A stretch of DNA of 64,000 nt from NCBI GenBank assembly GCA_013214355.1, contig JABSSL010000079.1, forward strand, positions 1 through 64,000. Direction: 5' to 3'. Positions within the stretch are counted from its first letter, which is position 1. Each line of letters opens with the position of its first letter. A program made the position numbers and the translations under genes. A model generated the notes under the pieces. That model worked only from the letters and a program-made list of their open reading frames with translations, was not told the origin of the DNA and did no database searches. This document shows positions 15,521 to 26,300 of this stretch, one piece after another. The DNA comes from Saprospiraceae bacterium (lineage in GTDB: Bacteria > Bacteroidota > Bacteroidia > Chitinophagales > Saprospiraceae).

Positions 15521-16633
15521 ATGAGTAAGCACGGAAGAGTTTTAGTCGCCATGAGTGGGGGAATTGATAGTACAGTGACAGCCATGATGCTGCACGAAGA
15601 GGGATATGAAGTTGTTGGGATCACCATGAAAACCTGGGATTACGCCAATTCCGGTGGTTCCAAGAAGGAGACGGGCTGCTGTAGTTTGGATTCCATTAAT
15701 GATGCCCGAGAGGTGGCTGTTACCATGGGGTTTCACCATTTTATCATTGACATCCGAGAAGAATTTGGAGATTATGTAATTGATAATTTTGTCGATGAGT
15801 ACATGGCCGGGCGAACGCCCAATCCTTGTGTGTTGTGTAACACGCATATCAAGTGGAACTCCCTACTTAAGCGAGCGGATGCCTTGGACTGTGAGTTCAT
15901 TGCAACTGGCCACTACGGCCGTATCCTAGAACAAGACGGACGCAAGTATATCTCTAAAGCAGTTGACCGAAACAAGGACCAGAGCTATGTATTGTGGGGC
16001 TTGAATCAGGATCGCCTACATAGAAGTAGATTCCCTTTGGGTAACTACACAAAACCTGAAGTCCGGCAAATGGCCAAGGATTTTGGCTATGAAGAGTTAT
16101 CCAAAAAGGCTGAAAGCTATGAAATCTGTTTCGTACCTGATAATGACTATCGAGGCTTCCTGAAAAGGAGAGTAGATGGCTTAGAAGAACGTGTGAATGG
16201 TGGTGATTTTATAGATACCAAAGGTCAAAAACTAGGTGTACATCAAGGGTATCCCTTTTATACGATCGGTCAGCGTAAAGGGTTAGGCATTGCGTTGGGT
16301 GAGCCGATGTATGTCACGGAAATTCGGCCTGATTCTAACACCGTGGTCTTAGGTACGATGGATGAGCTGATTCGCAACGGCATGATGGTCTATAAGGTCA
16401 ATCCAATGAAGTACGAGCGTATTTCAGATGGTACGGAAGTACTAACTAAAATTCGCTATCGAGATAATGGCACCATGAGTCGCTTGATGAATCATGAGGA
16501 CAAAGTAAGTGTAGAATTCTTTGCTAATGTTCGTGGCGTGGCACCCGGACAATCAGCAGTGTTCTACGAAGGGGACGATGTAGTAGGAGGGGGGATCATA
16601 CACAGTAGTAGTCTTCCCCCACGAGAAAATTAA
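15521..16633 (+). CDS. mnmA: tRNA-specific 2-thiouridylase MnmA
   Basis: MnmA installs the 2-thio group on wobble uridine 34 of Lys, Glu and Gln tRNAs, using ATP and a persulfide relay. The PP-loop SGGIDST (12-18), the first catalytic cysteine C103 in TPNPCVLCN and the second cysteine C203 in YEICFVPD are all present, as is the tRNA-recognition stretch GYPFYTIGQRKGLGIALGEP. At 370 residues it is full length. The family's usual SGGVDSS reads SGGIDST here, a mild substitution. It stands alone and converges on glgX with only 8 bases between stops. Confidence 0.96.
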   Translation: MSKHGRVLVAMSGGIDSTVTAMMLHEEGYEVVGITMKTWDYANSGGSKKETGCCSLDSINDAREVAVTMGFHHFIIDIREEFGDYVIDNFVDEYMAGRTPNPCVLCNTHIKWNSLLKRADALDCEFIATGHYGRILEQDGRKYISKAVDRNKDQSYVLWGLNQDRLHRSRFPLGNYTKPEVRQMAKDFGYEELSKKAESYEICFVPDNDYRGFLKRRVDGLEERVNGGDFIDTKGQKLGVHQGYPFYTIGQRKGLGIALGEPMYVTEIRPDSNTVVLGTMDELIRNGMMVYKVNPMKYERISDGTEVLTKIRYRDNGTMSRLMNHEDKVSVEFFANVRGVAPGQSAVFYEGDDVVGGGIIHSSSLPPREN

Positions 16634-16641
16634 GCAGTATG

Positions 16642-18696
16642 TTAATTCGCCAGCACGAGAATGGATCGTGCTGGTAATCTATAGGTGTCTTCTGTCCAGT
16701 ATTTCCCTTTGCCGTCAATGCGGCAGTCTTCTGGCGGAGTCAGACTGGTATCGACAATTCTTTTCCATTTTCCTTTGTTTGCTTCCGCCGGTAGTTTGGG
16801 CAATTCGAACTCCAGTTCGTCCCAGTAGGCATTCAAGGCGATATAGAGGTACTCCTCATTATCCGGATGATATAGCTGATAAGCTAAAGAATGTGAATGC
16901 TCACTCCAGTTGGGCTGAAACAACTTAGTTCCATGCCAAGTGATCACGATACCTCCCGGATTGGTCCAGTAGATATTTTCTTGGAAAAAAGGAGAGCTAA
17001 GATTGAATTTGATCAATTTCTTGACGAATGCTAGTAGGTGTTTTTCTGCTTTCACCCCCTTCCAATTCATCCAACTAATCTCATTGTCCTGGCAGTAGGC
17101 ATTATTGTTTCCTCCCTGCGTCCGTTTGATTTCATCACCCATTGACAACATTGGGGTACCCTGAGAAATCATCAAAATCGTCATAAAGTTCTTGATTTGT
17201 CGATGTCTTAGGGCCTGAATAGCGGGATCATCGGTAGGTCCTTCTACTCCTGAATTCCAGCTGTTGTTGTTATTGCTGCCATCTCGATTATTCTCTCCAT
17301 TCGCCTCGTTGCGTTTATGGTTATAGGATACGAGGTCATACATCGTAAAACCATCATGACAAGTGACGAAGTTTATACTTCGGTTGGGATCTCTCAAAAT
17401 TGATCCAAACAGGTTGGGACTACCTACCAAACGATCTGCTAGAGGAGGAATCATAGCGGTATCTCCCTTAGCAAATTTGCGAATATCATCCCGAAAGACT
17501 CCATTCCATTCTGCCCATTTGTCACCAATGAAGGAGCCCAACTGATAGCCGCGGATGTCCCAGGCCTCGGCAATAATTTTGGTGGAAGCTAATTGTGGTT
17601 CCGATTCGATTTCCCACAATAGGGGTGGGTTCTCAAGAAAATGCCCATTTTCATCCCTAGACAAGACCGAGGCTAGGTCAAAGCGGAAACCGTCAATATG
17701 CATTTCACGCACCCAATGACAAAGACAATCAATAATCATACGTCGTACCACGGAATGGTTGGCATTCAATGTGTTTCCCGTACCCGTATAATCACTGTAA
17801 TACTGTGGATCGTTGGATTCCAGCATGTAGTAAGCCCGGTTCTCGATCCCTTTATGGGATAAGATAGGACCTCTCTCGTTCCCTTCTCCTGTATGGTTGA
17901 ACACTACGTCCAAGATCACTTCAATACCTGCTTTATGGAAAGCCTTGACCATGTCGCGGAATTCGTTCAGCACCTCCTCCGGATCATCTGCTGCTGCATA
18001 AGCCGTGTGTGGAGCGAAAAATGCAATCGGACTATAACCCCAATAATTCAGTCCGCTAGGGGCATCCGTTGGATCGAATTGATGGCAGGGCATCAACTCT
18101 ACAGAGGTCACTCCTAAATCCTTTAGATAGGGTATCTTTTCGATAAGTCCTCGGTAAGTTCCTCTGATATCCTTCGCTACTCTGGAACTAGGGGACTTGG
18201 TAAATCCTGCTACATGAAGTTCATAAATCACGGATTTGGCGAAAGGATGGTTTAAGGGCCGATCGTCTTCCCAGTCGTACTGCTTGGGGTCAATGGCTAC
18301 ACTGCGAATCGACTTATGGCAGTTGTCTCCCGGTAAGACTGCGGCTCCTCTATCGTATAGGCCCATTTCGACTGCTCTAGCATAAGGGTCGATCAAGACC
18401 TTCTCCCCGTCGAATCGCAATCCTTGCGAAGGATCGTCAGGACCAAATACTCTATAGGCGTATCGCTGACCCGCCTTGAGGCCAGGGATAAAGCAATGCC
18501 AATAGTAGAAGGTCTTGTTGAGTTCGGGATCTAACTTGAGCTGGTGGGTGGGTTGTAGCTGATCCTTTTCATCGAAAAGTAGTAATTCAACTTGCTGGGC
18601 ATTTTTACTAAAAAGGCAGAAGTTCACTCCTTTTTCAGTGACGGTGGCACCTAGTGGATAGCTTTCACCGGATTGAATGATGACCGTTTTGAGCAT
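16642..18696 (-). CDS. glgX: glycogen debranching enzyme GlgX
   Basis: GlgX hydrolyses alpha-1,6 branches of glycogen after phosphorylase trimming. An N-terminal CBM48-like domain (about 10-130, PLGATVTEKGVNFCLFSKNA) precedes the GH13 barrel. The four catalytic regions are visible: DVVFNHT, GFRFDLAS (nucleophile D), IIAEAWD (acid E) and FVTCHDGFT (transition-state D). At 684 residues it fits the isoamylase/GlgX subfamily. With otsAB 2 kb away and glgP at 43 kb, the window holds several enzymes of storage-glucan and trehalose metabolism, though not as one operon. Confidence 0.95.
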   Translation of the reverse strand: MLKTVIIQSGESYPLGATVTEKGVNFCLFSKNAQQVELLLFDEKDQLQPTHQLKLDPELNKTFYYWHCFIPGLKAGQRYAYRVFGPDDPSQGLRFDGEKVLIDPYARAVEMGLYDRGAAVLPGDNCHKSIRSVAIDPKQYDWEDDRPLNHPFAKSVIYELHVAGFTKSPSSRVAKDIRGTYRGLIEKIPYLKDLGVTSVELMPCHQFDPTDAPSGLNYWGYSPIAFFAPHTAYAAADDPEEVLNEFRDMVKAFHKAGIEVILDVVFNHTGEGNERGPILSHKGIENRAYYMLESNDPQYYSDYTGTGNTLNANHSVVRRMIIDCLCHWVREMHIDGFRFDLASVLSRDENGHFLENPPLLWEIESEPQLASTKIIAEAWDIRGYQLGSFIGDKWAEWNGVFRDDIRKFAKGDTAMIPPLADRLVGSPNLFGSILRDPNRSINFVTCHDGFTMYDLVSYNHKRNEANGENNRDGSNNNNSWNSGVEGPTDDPAIQALRHRQIKNFMTILMISQGTPMLSMGDEIKRTQGGNNNAYCQDNEISWMNWKGVKAEKHLLAFVKKLIKFNLSSPFFQENIYWTNPGGIVITWHGTKLFQPNWSEHSHSLAYQLYHPDNEEYLYIALNAYWDELEFELPKLPAEANKGKWKRIVDTSLTPPEDCRIDGKGKYWTEDTYRLPARSILVLAN

Positions 18697-18910
18697 GAAT
18701 TTGGATCTTCAGAGGGTTCGAAAACGAGCAAGCTAACAAAGTTGTCAGCTATAATTTTTTTCTGCTCGCGAAGATGGCTAAATTTAACAGGAAAACGAAG
18801 ATTTATCCAAAATGACCTGATGGATTTGTTCGTTTTGTTGTAAGAATCACAAGCAGCCGATCCAAAGGCCCAAGAATTGGCCAACGTAAACATGGCTCCC
18901 AATTGGCACT

Positions 18911-20449
18911 ATGCAGGAAAAAGAGAAGTTATCAAAACTGGAGAAAGAAAATGCCGCCCTGCGCGCCGCCCTACGTGCAGCAGAGCAAAGGAAGTCAAAG
19001 CGTGGATCCTCGGTTTGGCCTTGGCTCAGAAAGGCCACCACCGCTGCCATTTTGGGCAAAAACTTGAAACAAAGCATTAATCAGCTGTACACAGAATTAC
19101 CCCGGAATGTGCAGCAGGAGACGATGGCAGAGGTGACGGCGAACTTACTGCATCGATTGACGCGTATCGGCATCTTTGCGCTGGTGGTAGGCTTGGTACC
19201 CCTCTTGATTCTTTTAACACAGACCTGGATTTTGGATAATCAGAATGAAAAACTGGAACACCAAAATGAACTCATCAGTAGTCAGAATCTGTTGCTGGAC
19301 CAGCAAATCAACCTAGAAGAAGGTAATCGTCGGAGTTCCTACGTCTTTCTGATGAGTAATATCATGGATAAGATTGACGAGGAGCTGAAAAATACCCGAA
19401 ACGGCAGGCGTTACCTGAGTGAAGAACTCATTGGTCGGATTGTATCCCTTAGTCATGCTTTCCGGCCCTACCGCTATCTTGAGAATAATAAATTGATTCC
19501 CAATCCTTTAAGCCCAGAAAGAGGCCAATTGCTTTATGCATTGGTTAATAGCCGACTAGAAATATCTACCTATGACGATATTTTTGAAAAGGCAAACTTT
19601 AGCTACAGTGATCTGCCTCGTGCCAATTTTACGGGAGCCTATCTAAAGGGAATTAATCTTTCCTACGCGAACATTAACCATGGAAACTTCAAAGATGCCA
19701 TCTTAGACGAAGCTAATTTTTTGCAGGGTGAATTGGAATACGCCATCTTTGATAATACTTTGATGAATAATGCCAATTTTCGACAAGCTAACCTAGCTCA
19801 CTCTCAATGGTATGATGTGTTGGCACAAGGAATTAGTTTGGCCATGGCTAATGTCCGTTCTGGATTTTTTAACGGCGATTTCTCAAATGCTGAGTTGGAA
19901 GGTATTCTATTGCATGATGCCACGCTGAATTACATTGTCCTGCGTAATGCTTTCTTCTTCAACAGTAATTGGCTGAATCGCATGGCTCAATATGATTTAA
20001 AGGGATCTTTTTCCTTGACGGACAATTATAACATTGAACAAGATTATATCTATGATTCGGGACGGAATATGCAGGATACCGTATTTCGATTGATTCCTAG
20101 GAATGATGCCCCGCAGCTCCAATTCTCCATTTGCGAAAGCCTCGTCCTAAACCTAATACGAAGTGCCCCTGCTTTACAGAAATTAGACCAGGAATTGCGC
20201 CAGCAGGGAGATCGTTCCCGGTATGAACTGCAGTCTAGCCCTTTTTTGCAGGATGAGGAAGGCAGGCCAGATAGCCTGTTTACCTTTAGACGAAGTGGGC
20301 AAGACACTACACAGTTCGAGCAGATTTTGTGGGTGAATTTTGATCCTCAGGATGGCCGCTTATGGACCTTTTCACCTGCGGCAGGAGAAATAACCAAACA
20401 CGCTTACCAGGAAGAGATGTACGATAATTTCCTGCAGAATTGTCAATAG
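18911..20449 (+). CDS. membrane-anchored pentapeptide-repeat protein
   Basis: This is a 512-residue protein with three parts. A charged N-terminal coiled coil (residues 1-30) and a further helical stretch lead to one strong transmembrane segment (about 92-112, IFALVVGLVPLLILL), which is followed by a second coiled coil rich in N and Q (113-140). From about 230 to 345 there are pentapeptide-repeat motifs of the A(N/D)(F/L)xx type (ANFSYSDLPRANFTGAYLKG, ANFLQGELEYAIF), which form a right-handed quadrilateral helix. The C-terminal 150 residues are unrecognised. Its role is unknown; pentapeptide repeats generally mediate protein binding. It lies alone between glgX and otsAB. Confidence 0.8.
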   Translation: MQEKEKLSKLEKENAALRAALRAAEQRKSKRGSSVWPWLRKATTAAILGKNLKQSINQLYTELPRNVQQETMAEVTANLLHRLTRIGIFALVVGLVPLLILLTQTWILDNQNEKLEHQNELISSQNLLLDQQINLEEGNRRSSYVFLMSNIMDKIDEELKNTRNGRRYLSEELIGRIVSLSHAFRPYRYLENNKLIPNPLSPERGQLLYALVNSRLEISTYDDIFEKANFSYSDLPRANFTGAYLKGINLSYANINHGNFKDAILDEANFLQGELEYAIFDNTLMNNANFRQANLAHSQWYDVLAQGISLAMANVRSGFFNGDFSNAELEGILLHDATLNYIVLRNAFFFNSNWLNRMAQYDLKGSFSLTDNYNIEQDYIYDSGRNMQDTVFRLIPRNDAPQLQFSICESLVLNLIRSAPALQKLDQELRQQGDRSRYELQSSPFLQDEEGRPDSLFTFRRSGQDTTQFEQILWVNFDPQDGRLWTFSPAAGEITKHAYQEEMYDNFLQNCQ

Positions 20450-20882
20450 AACAAATTCAGCTTACACAATCAAACACATCGAACACGTTCTCGAAACACG
20501 GCAGTGGAGGGATGCAAGAGAAGCGATGCATAGGGTACTACAAGATCCCTGGTTGAAGTGGGCCTTCCCGGCAATAAGGTATGATACTACACTTCAGCTC
20601 ACATGCAGAGCAAAGGCTTGTGTAGCTGTTACACTACTTAGGAAGAACCTTACGAAATTGGCGCGTTTATTGCTGCTTTTACACGAGAATTGTATAATAA
20701 TTAGCAAGTCCTTCGGTTTACAATAAGTTAACTGGTTTAAAGCCCTACCTGGATTAGGAAAGATCAACAGAATTTGTACCTTCGGCCCAATCATAGACGG
20801 CGGCCCGCCTAGCTAACAATAAGTTTTTGGGGTCCAAAATCTATGGTTTCATTCACAAGAGCAACGCTTCATTTACAAGCCT
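20450..20882. other. intergenic region with a possible coding remnant
   Basis: 433 bases upstream of otsAB. In one plus frame, 20463-20570 translates without stops into a protein-like stretch (TIKHIEHVLETRQWRDAREA ...), but there is no good start and the later part looks random, so it may be a decayed gene end or chance. No terminator with a T-run follows the pentapeptide gene. Confidence 0.3.
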
Positions 20883-23081
20883 ATGTCTCGTATCATCATC
20901 GTGTCCAACCGTTTACCTGTAACGGTGAACAAATCTAAAGGCGAATTAGTGTTCTATCCTAGCGCCGGTGGTTTGGCCACAGGCTTGAACTCTTTGGATG
21001 AGCAATGGGATAAGATTTGGGTAGGATGGCCTGGAGAGGAGATCAAGGATCAGGAGCAGCAAGAAAAAGTGAAGGAAAGTCTGCTGAAAGATCAGCTCTA
21101 TCCCGTTTTCTTAAGCAAACGGGAAATAAAGCTCTTCTACGAAGGCTTTAGCAATAAAACGATTTGGCCACATTTCCATTATTTTACCCAATACACCACT
21201 TATGATGAAACTTCGTGGAAAGCCTACCGCACGGTCAATGAAAAATTTGCGCATGCGCTCCGATCCGTTATAGAACCTGGAGACTTAATCTGGGTGCATG
21301 ACTATCAACTTATGTTGCTTCCCGCGATGATTCGCAAGGACTTTCCCTCTGTATCGATTGGCTTTTTTCTCCACATTCCCTTTCCTTCCTATGAGGTGTT
21401 TCGGATTTTGCCTTGGCGTAAAGAGCTGCTGCTCGGTGTATTAGGAGCTGATCAGATTGGATTTCACACCTTCGGGTATATGCGCCACTTCTTAAGTGCA
21501 GTCTATCGTATAGGTGGATTTGAGCATCAATTTGGTAAGTTGCGCTTGAAGGATCGGATTATCAATGTCGATGTCTTTCCGATGGGTATTGATTATGATA
21601 AGTATGCCAATCCAACTTTTGATCTGTTCAAAGGAGATGGTGCTTTTGAAGTAAAACGCTTGGCGAAAGGTAAAAAGCTGATCATCTCGATTGATCGTCT
21701 GGATTATACCAAGGGAATCCCTCAACGTATTTTAGCTTTTGAACAGTTTTTAGAAAGAAACAAAGCTTATAGAGAGAGAGTGAGTTTAGTGCTGATTGTT
21801 GTACCTAGCCGTGCCAATGTCGATCAGTATCAGGAATTGAAGCAACAAGTTGATACTTTAGTGGGAGCTGTAAATGGGCGCTTTGGCACCTTCAACTGGG
21901 AACCCATCAAATACTTCTATCGGGCCCTTAGCCCAGAAGAATTAATGAGTTTATATCAAGAAGGGGACATCGCCATGATTACCCCATTGAGGGATGGTAT
22001 GAATCTAGTGGCGAAAGAATACATTGCTAGTAAAGACAAGAGTAAGAAGGGGGTCTTGATCCTCAGTGAGATGGCGGGAGCAAGCAATGAATTGACGGAG
22101 GCTTTGATCGTGAATCCTCAGGATATTCAGGATCTGGTGCATACCATGCAGGTGGCCATAAACATGAATGAGAAAGAACAACGCTGGAGATTGGAGAGAA
22201 TGCAAGAAAAACTCCGTATCTATACCGTGAAACATTGGGCGACAACATTTGTAAAGGAACAGCAGAAATTAATGGAAATCCAACCCCAGCATCACATCAA
22301 TTTGCTACAGGGGCCGACTCGGTCCAATCTATTACAGGCGTATTGGCAATCGAAGCGCGCCTTGATCATCCTAGATTATGATGGAACTCTGATGAACTTT
22401 GATCCGGATCCACAGGCCGTTTTCCCGGATGAAGAACTCATTAATTTGCTTGAAAAATTAGCGACCGTACCTCAACATACGCTAGTAGTCAATAGTGGAA
22501 GAGACAAAACAACCTTAGGCAATTGGCTAGGAAGATTGGGCATTGACTTGGCGGCTGAGCACGGTGTCTGGGTCAAAAAAGGCCCTGAATGGTACCGAAA
22601 TGAGGGCTTGAAAACGGCTTGGAAAACTAAGATTCGACAGGTGCTGCAGAATGTAGTAGAGCGTACGCCAGGATCGTTCATTGAAGAAAAAGACTTTTCA
22701 TTGGCCTGGCACTATCGCCGAATTGATCGAGATTTAGGGGAAAAGCGAGTGCGAGAGTTTCGGGATGTCTTGTTATACCTAACCGCTAATCTCGATTTGC
22801 AAGTACTGGAGGGCAACAAAGTGGTGGAGATCAAAAATGCCGGTGTCAATAAGGGCAAAGCAAGTTTGAACTGGCTGAATGAAGGCCCCTATGACTTCAT
22901 TTTAGCCATTGGCGACGATCATACCGATGAAGACATTTTTGCCGTTCTGCCTATTGACGCTTTTTCAATAAAAGTGGGATTAGAGCAGACAAAGGCACGA
23001 TTCAACTTAACTTCTGTGGAGGAGGTAAGAGGCCTTTTGGCGGAAATGGTAAATCAAAGCGAAAACCAAGTTTTAAGCTAA
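20883..23081 (+). CDS. otsAB: bifunctional trehalose-6-phosphate synthase/phosphatase
   Basis: This is a fusion enzyme making trehalose from UDP-glucose (or another NDP-glucose) and glucose-6-phosphate, then removing the phosphate. The N-terminal GT20 domain (1-470) begins IIIVSNRLPVTV and contains WVHDYQLMLLPAMIR, SIDRLDYTKGIPQR and PLRDGMNLVAKEYIASK. The C-terminal HAD-type trehalose phosphatase starts with LIILDYDGTLM (about 497) and ends with GDDHTDEDIFAVLP. At 732 residues both domains look complete and active. The fusion order is the one common in Bacteroidota and eukaryotes. Trehalose would serve as an osmolyte or stress protectant. Confidence 0.96.
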   Translation: MSRIIIVSNRLPVTVNKSKGELVFYPSAGGLATGLNSLDEQWDKIWVGWPGEEIKDQEQQEKVKESLLKDQLYPVFLSKREIKLFYEGFSNKTIWPHFHYFTQYTTYDETSWKAYRTVNEKFAHALRSVIEPGDLIWVHDYQLMLLPAMIRKDFPSVSIGFFLHIPFPSYEVFRILPWRKELLLGVLGADQIGFHTFGYMRHFLSAVYRIGGFEHQFGKLRLKDRIINVDVFPMGIDYDKYANPTFDLFKGDGAFEVKRLAKGKKLIISIDRLDYTKGIPQRILAFEQFLERNKAYRERVSLVLIVVPSRANVDQYQELKQQVDTLVGAVNGRFGTFNWEPIKYFYRALSPEELMSLYQEGDIAMITPLRDGMNLVAKEYIASKDKSKKGVLILSEMAGASNELTEALIVNPQDIQDLVHTMQVAINMNEKEQRWRLERMQEKLRIYTVKHWATTFVKEQQKLMEIQPQHHINLLQGPTRSNLLQAYWQSKRALIILDYDGTLMNFDPDPQAVFPDEELINLLEKLATVPQHTLVVNSGRDKTTLGNWLGRLGIDLAAEHGVWVKKGPEWYRNEGLKTAWKTKIRQVLQNVVERTPGSFIEEKDFSLAWHYRRIDRDLGEKRVREFRDVLLYLTANLDLQVLEGNKVVEIKNAGVNKGKASLNWLNEGPYDFILAIGDDHTDEDIFAVLPIDAFSIKVGLEQTKARFNLTSVEEVRGLLAEMVNQSENQVLS

Positions 23082-23174
23082 AGATTGGCAAAAAAACCAG
23101 ATTTTTTTGCGAAAATCCCCCTTTTTACGTACGTAAATGGGGCAAAAAACCCCACGGGATATTAAAAGTTTTTG

Positions 23175-23182
23175 TACATTTG
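23175..23182 (+). promoter_or_regulatory. Bacteroidota -7 element upstream of a short transcript
   Basis: TACATTTG is a full match to TAnnTTTG. Transcription from here would reach the strong terminator at 23263-23297 after about 110 bases, before the helicase gene. No good -33 TTTG is at the standard distance. Confidence 0.35.
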
Positions 23183-23262
23183 CTTAGCAGCTATTCAAAT
23201 AGAGAACTATAAACTATTAAGATTTCCTTTTTTTCACATCAGAGAGAGCGCGTTTTTAGGGG

Positions 23263-23297
23263 CCCTGCCTTCCTTCCTTTGCAGGGTCTTCTTTTTT
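23263..23297 (+). terminator. intrinsic terminator just upstream of the helicase gene
   Basis: CCCTGC (23263-23268) pairs with GCAGGG (23281-23286) across a 12-base pyrimidine loop, then TCTTCTTTTTT. It lies 200 bases after otsAB and only 15 bases before the next start codon, so it may end otsAB transcripts, end a small RNA, or act as an attenuator. Confidence 0.7.
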
Positions 23298-23311
23298 CTG
23301 AGAATTAGCAT

Positions 23312-26300
23312 ATGAATACAGAAGCATTGGGTCAATTGTTTTATCGAGAAGTGGCGAAAGTCACTGAGACCGAACAATTGGAGAAACTGGAAAAAGTCGC
23401 GGCTTTGCATCGCTTGTTAAACCTCCTGTTCGTGGAGTTAACCCGCAAGGAGCGCCTGCACTTCACGACGCTATTTGCCCGAATTACCTACGCCTCCCAT
23501 CAATTTAAGCTGGAGAAAAGCCTGCAGTTTTACTTACATCACTTCCGAAGACAGGCTAGCTTACAGGATAAAAGCCAGCTGGATCATGACCAATTGTTAG
23601 GTCTGGGATTCAAGGTAATCTGTGAAACTATTCAATTAGCACTAGGAATAGATGTGCCCCTAACATTAGTTTCGCGTATTCCAAAGCAATGGCCATATCC
23701 CTTTTCGCCTGTTCGCATCACAAATTTTAAATCCAAGGCCCGCGTATTGCTCTTGGATCAAGATGAGGACAGGGCTCAACTTCTGGGGAGAGATGAACAT
23801 TATCCGGAAGAGGTGATTCGGATCCAGTACAACATCCCTGAACGTAATGAGAATTTCAATCCAAGTATTCATGCCATTAAGTTAATATTTGGCTTTCCCC
23901 TGGTGGTCAACTTACTAGATATTGAAATTGATGAAGAAGGCACCTATCGTCCACGTGCCTTTGTGATCGAACCAGATTACCTCATAGATGTGTCTGCGGT
24001 GGCGAACTGTTTTCAACACAATGCTTCCACACCTTGGGGCTATTTGCTCAAGAAGTATCTTCCCTTTACTGCTTCACCGGCATTAATGCTGGGAAACATG
24101 GCCAACTTCTTTTTAGATGAGTTGATGCACGATGCTGATTTGAGTTTTCGCCAGCTAGCGCCTCAGTCATTTTTCATCAATCCGTTGGGCTTTTCTCTTT
24201 TTGACGATGCCACCATCAGAGGGATTATGCAAAAGGGGCAACGCCACTTCGTAAGCTTGAAGGATATGGTCAGAAGGGGCTTTGAGCAACAACGTATCGT
24301 TCCGAAGGATTGTTTGCTGGAACCTAGCTTCTATTCGGAGACTTATGGATTGCAGGGACGATTGGATATACTGTATCGAGCGGAGGGAAGCGATTCGGAG
24401 ATGGCGATTGTAGAACTCAAAAGTGGTAAAGCATGGCAACCTAATATCCATGGGATTAGCCAGTCTCATTATATCCAAACCCTTCTTTATGATCTATTGA
24501 TTCGCTCCTCATTTGGTCATCACATCAATTCGGCCAATTACATTCTATATTCCGGTCAAGACCAAGATCAACTGCGCTTTGCTCCGCCGGTGAAAGCACA
24601 GCAATTTGAGGCGCTGCAATTGCGTAACCAGCTAGTTGGAATTGAGCGTCTATTGGCAGGACTAGGGCAGGGAGAGCTTGATCTGTTAGAACAAGGTCGA
24701 CGATTATTTGGCAAGCTAAAGAAAACGCAATTCCCACAGTGGAAAGGGTTTATGCAGCGTGACCTAGTCCATTTTGAGCATACTTATCAATTGCTACAAT
24801 CTTTGGAAAAGAAGTATTTCATTGCTTATTCAGGATTCATTGCTCGGGAGCAACGCTTATCCAAAATGGGGGCGGGGGTATTGGATCGTTCCAATGGATT
24901 GGCCAGCTTGTGGCTAGACTCTATCGAGCAAAAGGAGGAGAACTTTGCCCTGATCAGTGATCTGCGTATTCAAGAGAATGAGTCACAAGCGGATGAACCT
25001 TATTTGATATTTGAACGGACGGCCACGACGAGTCCCTTGGCAAACTTCCGCAAGGGTGACATCGCAGTTTTGTATCCGGTCATCAAAGGCGATCCTAGAG
25101 CAGTATTGGCCAATCAGATCTTCAAGTGCTCCATCATGGAAATTGACAGCCAACGAGTAGTGGTGCGTCTACGGTCTCGGCAATTCAATGATCATGATTT
25201 TACACATTTCGAACGTTGGAATCTTGAGCATGATGTGATGGATGCCGGTTTTACCAGTATGTATCGGGGCTTGTTTGGTTTTGCCGGTGCTGCTTCGGAT
25301 TATCGACGATTGATACTTGGGCAGCGCCCGCCAATTGAGCCTCAGTATGCTCCCTTGCAGTTAAGTTCGGAGATGACTGTTGAGCAACAAAGAATTCTTT
25401 CCAAGATTATTCAAGCCGAAGAGTACTTTTTGCTTTGGGGCCCTCCAGGCACCGGAAAGACGAGTATAGTATTGCGACACTTAGTGGCTTACCTCCTGTC
25501 GGAAACGCAGGAGCAACTGTTGTTGCTGGCCTTTACCAATCGAGCCGTGGACGAAATTTGTGAGGCCCTTGATCGAATTGGTGGCGATATTCGAGATCAT
25601 TACTTTAGGATCGGATCATCCTATGCCACGGCACCGAAATATCAGCCTCAATTATTGCAGGAGAAAATGAAGGGTATCGGCTCTAGAAAAGATTTACAAC
25701 GGATCCTGCAAGACCACCGAATCGTAGTGGGTACGGTAGCAGCAGTAGTCGGCAAAGATGAATTGCTACAATTGAAGTCTTTTGACCGCCTAATTATCGA
25801 TGAGGCATCTCAAATATTGGAGCCTTTGCTGGTGGGGCTATTGGCACACTTTAAACGTTTCGTGTTAATTGGAGATCATAAGCAGCTACCTGCCGTTGTG
25901 ACGCAAGCTGCCGAAGATTCAGCTGTGCCAGATGAGGAGCTACGAACTATTGGACTGGGTAATCTTCGTAATTCGCTTTTTGAAAGGTTATTTAGAAAGT
26001 GTCAGAACCAGGGTTGGGACTGGGCTTTGGATAAATTGAGTCATCAAGGCCGAATGCATCAAGATATCATGGAGTTTCCTAGCAAGTACTTCTACGAGGA
26101 CAACCTCAAAATACTTCCTGATAATATTCCTGTTCATGTCCGTCAGGTAAATCAATACCCCTTACAGCCCAATGAACACCCGCTGGCTGCCCTATTGTGT
26201 AGCAAAAGAATGATTTTCTTACCCACTCCGATAGATGAAGGCAGTCCCGCTCAGAAAACTAACCGGCACGAGGCAAAAATGATCGCTGATTTAGTGGCCA

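Noticed and set aside
20463-20726. Protein-like frame after the pentapeptide gene as a new CDS
   Set aside because: Only the first 35 codons look protein-like, no good start exists, and the later part is low in plausibility.
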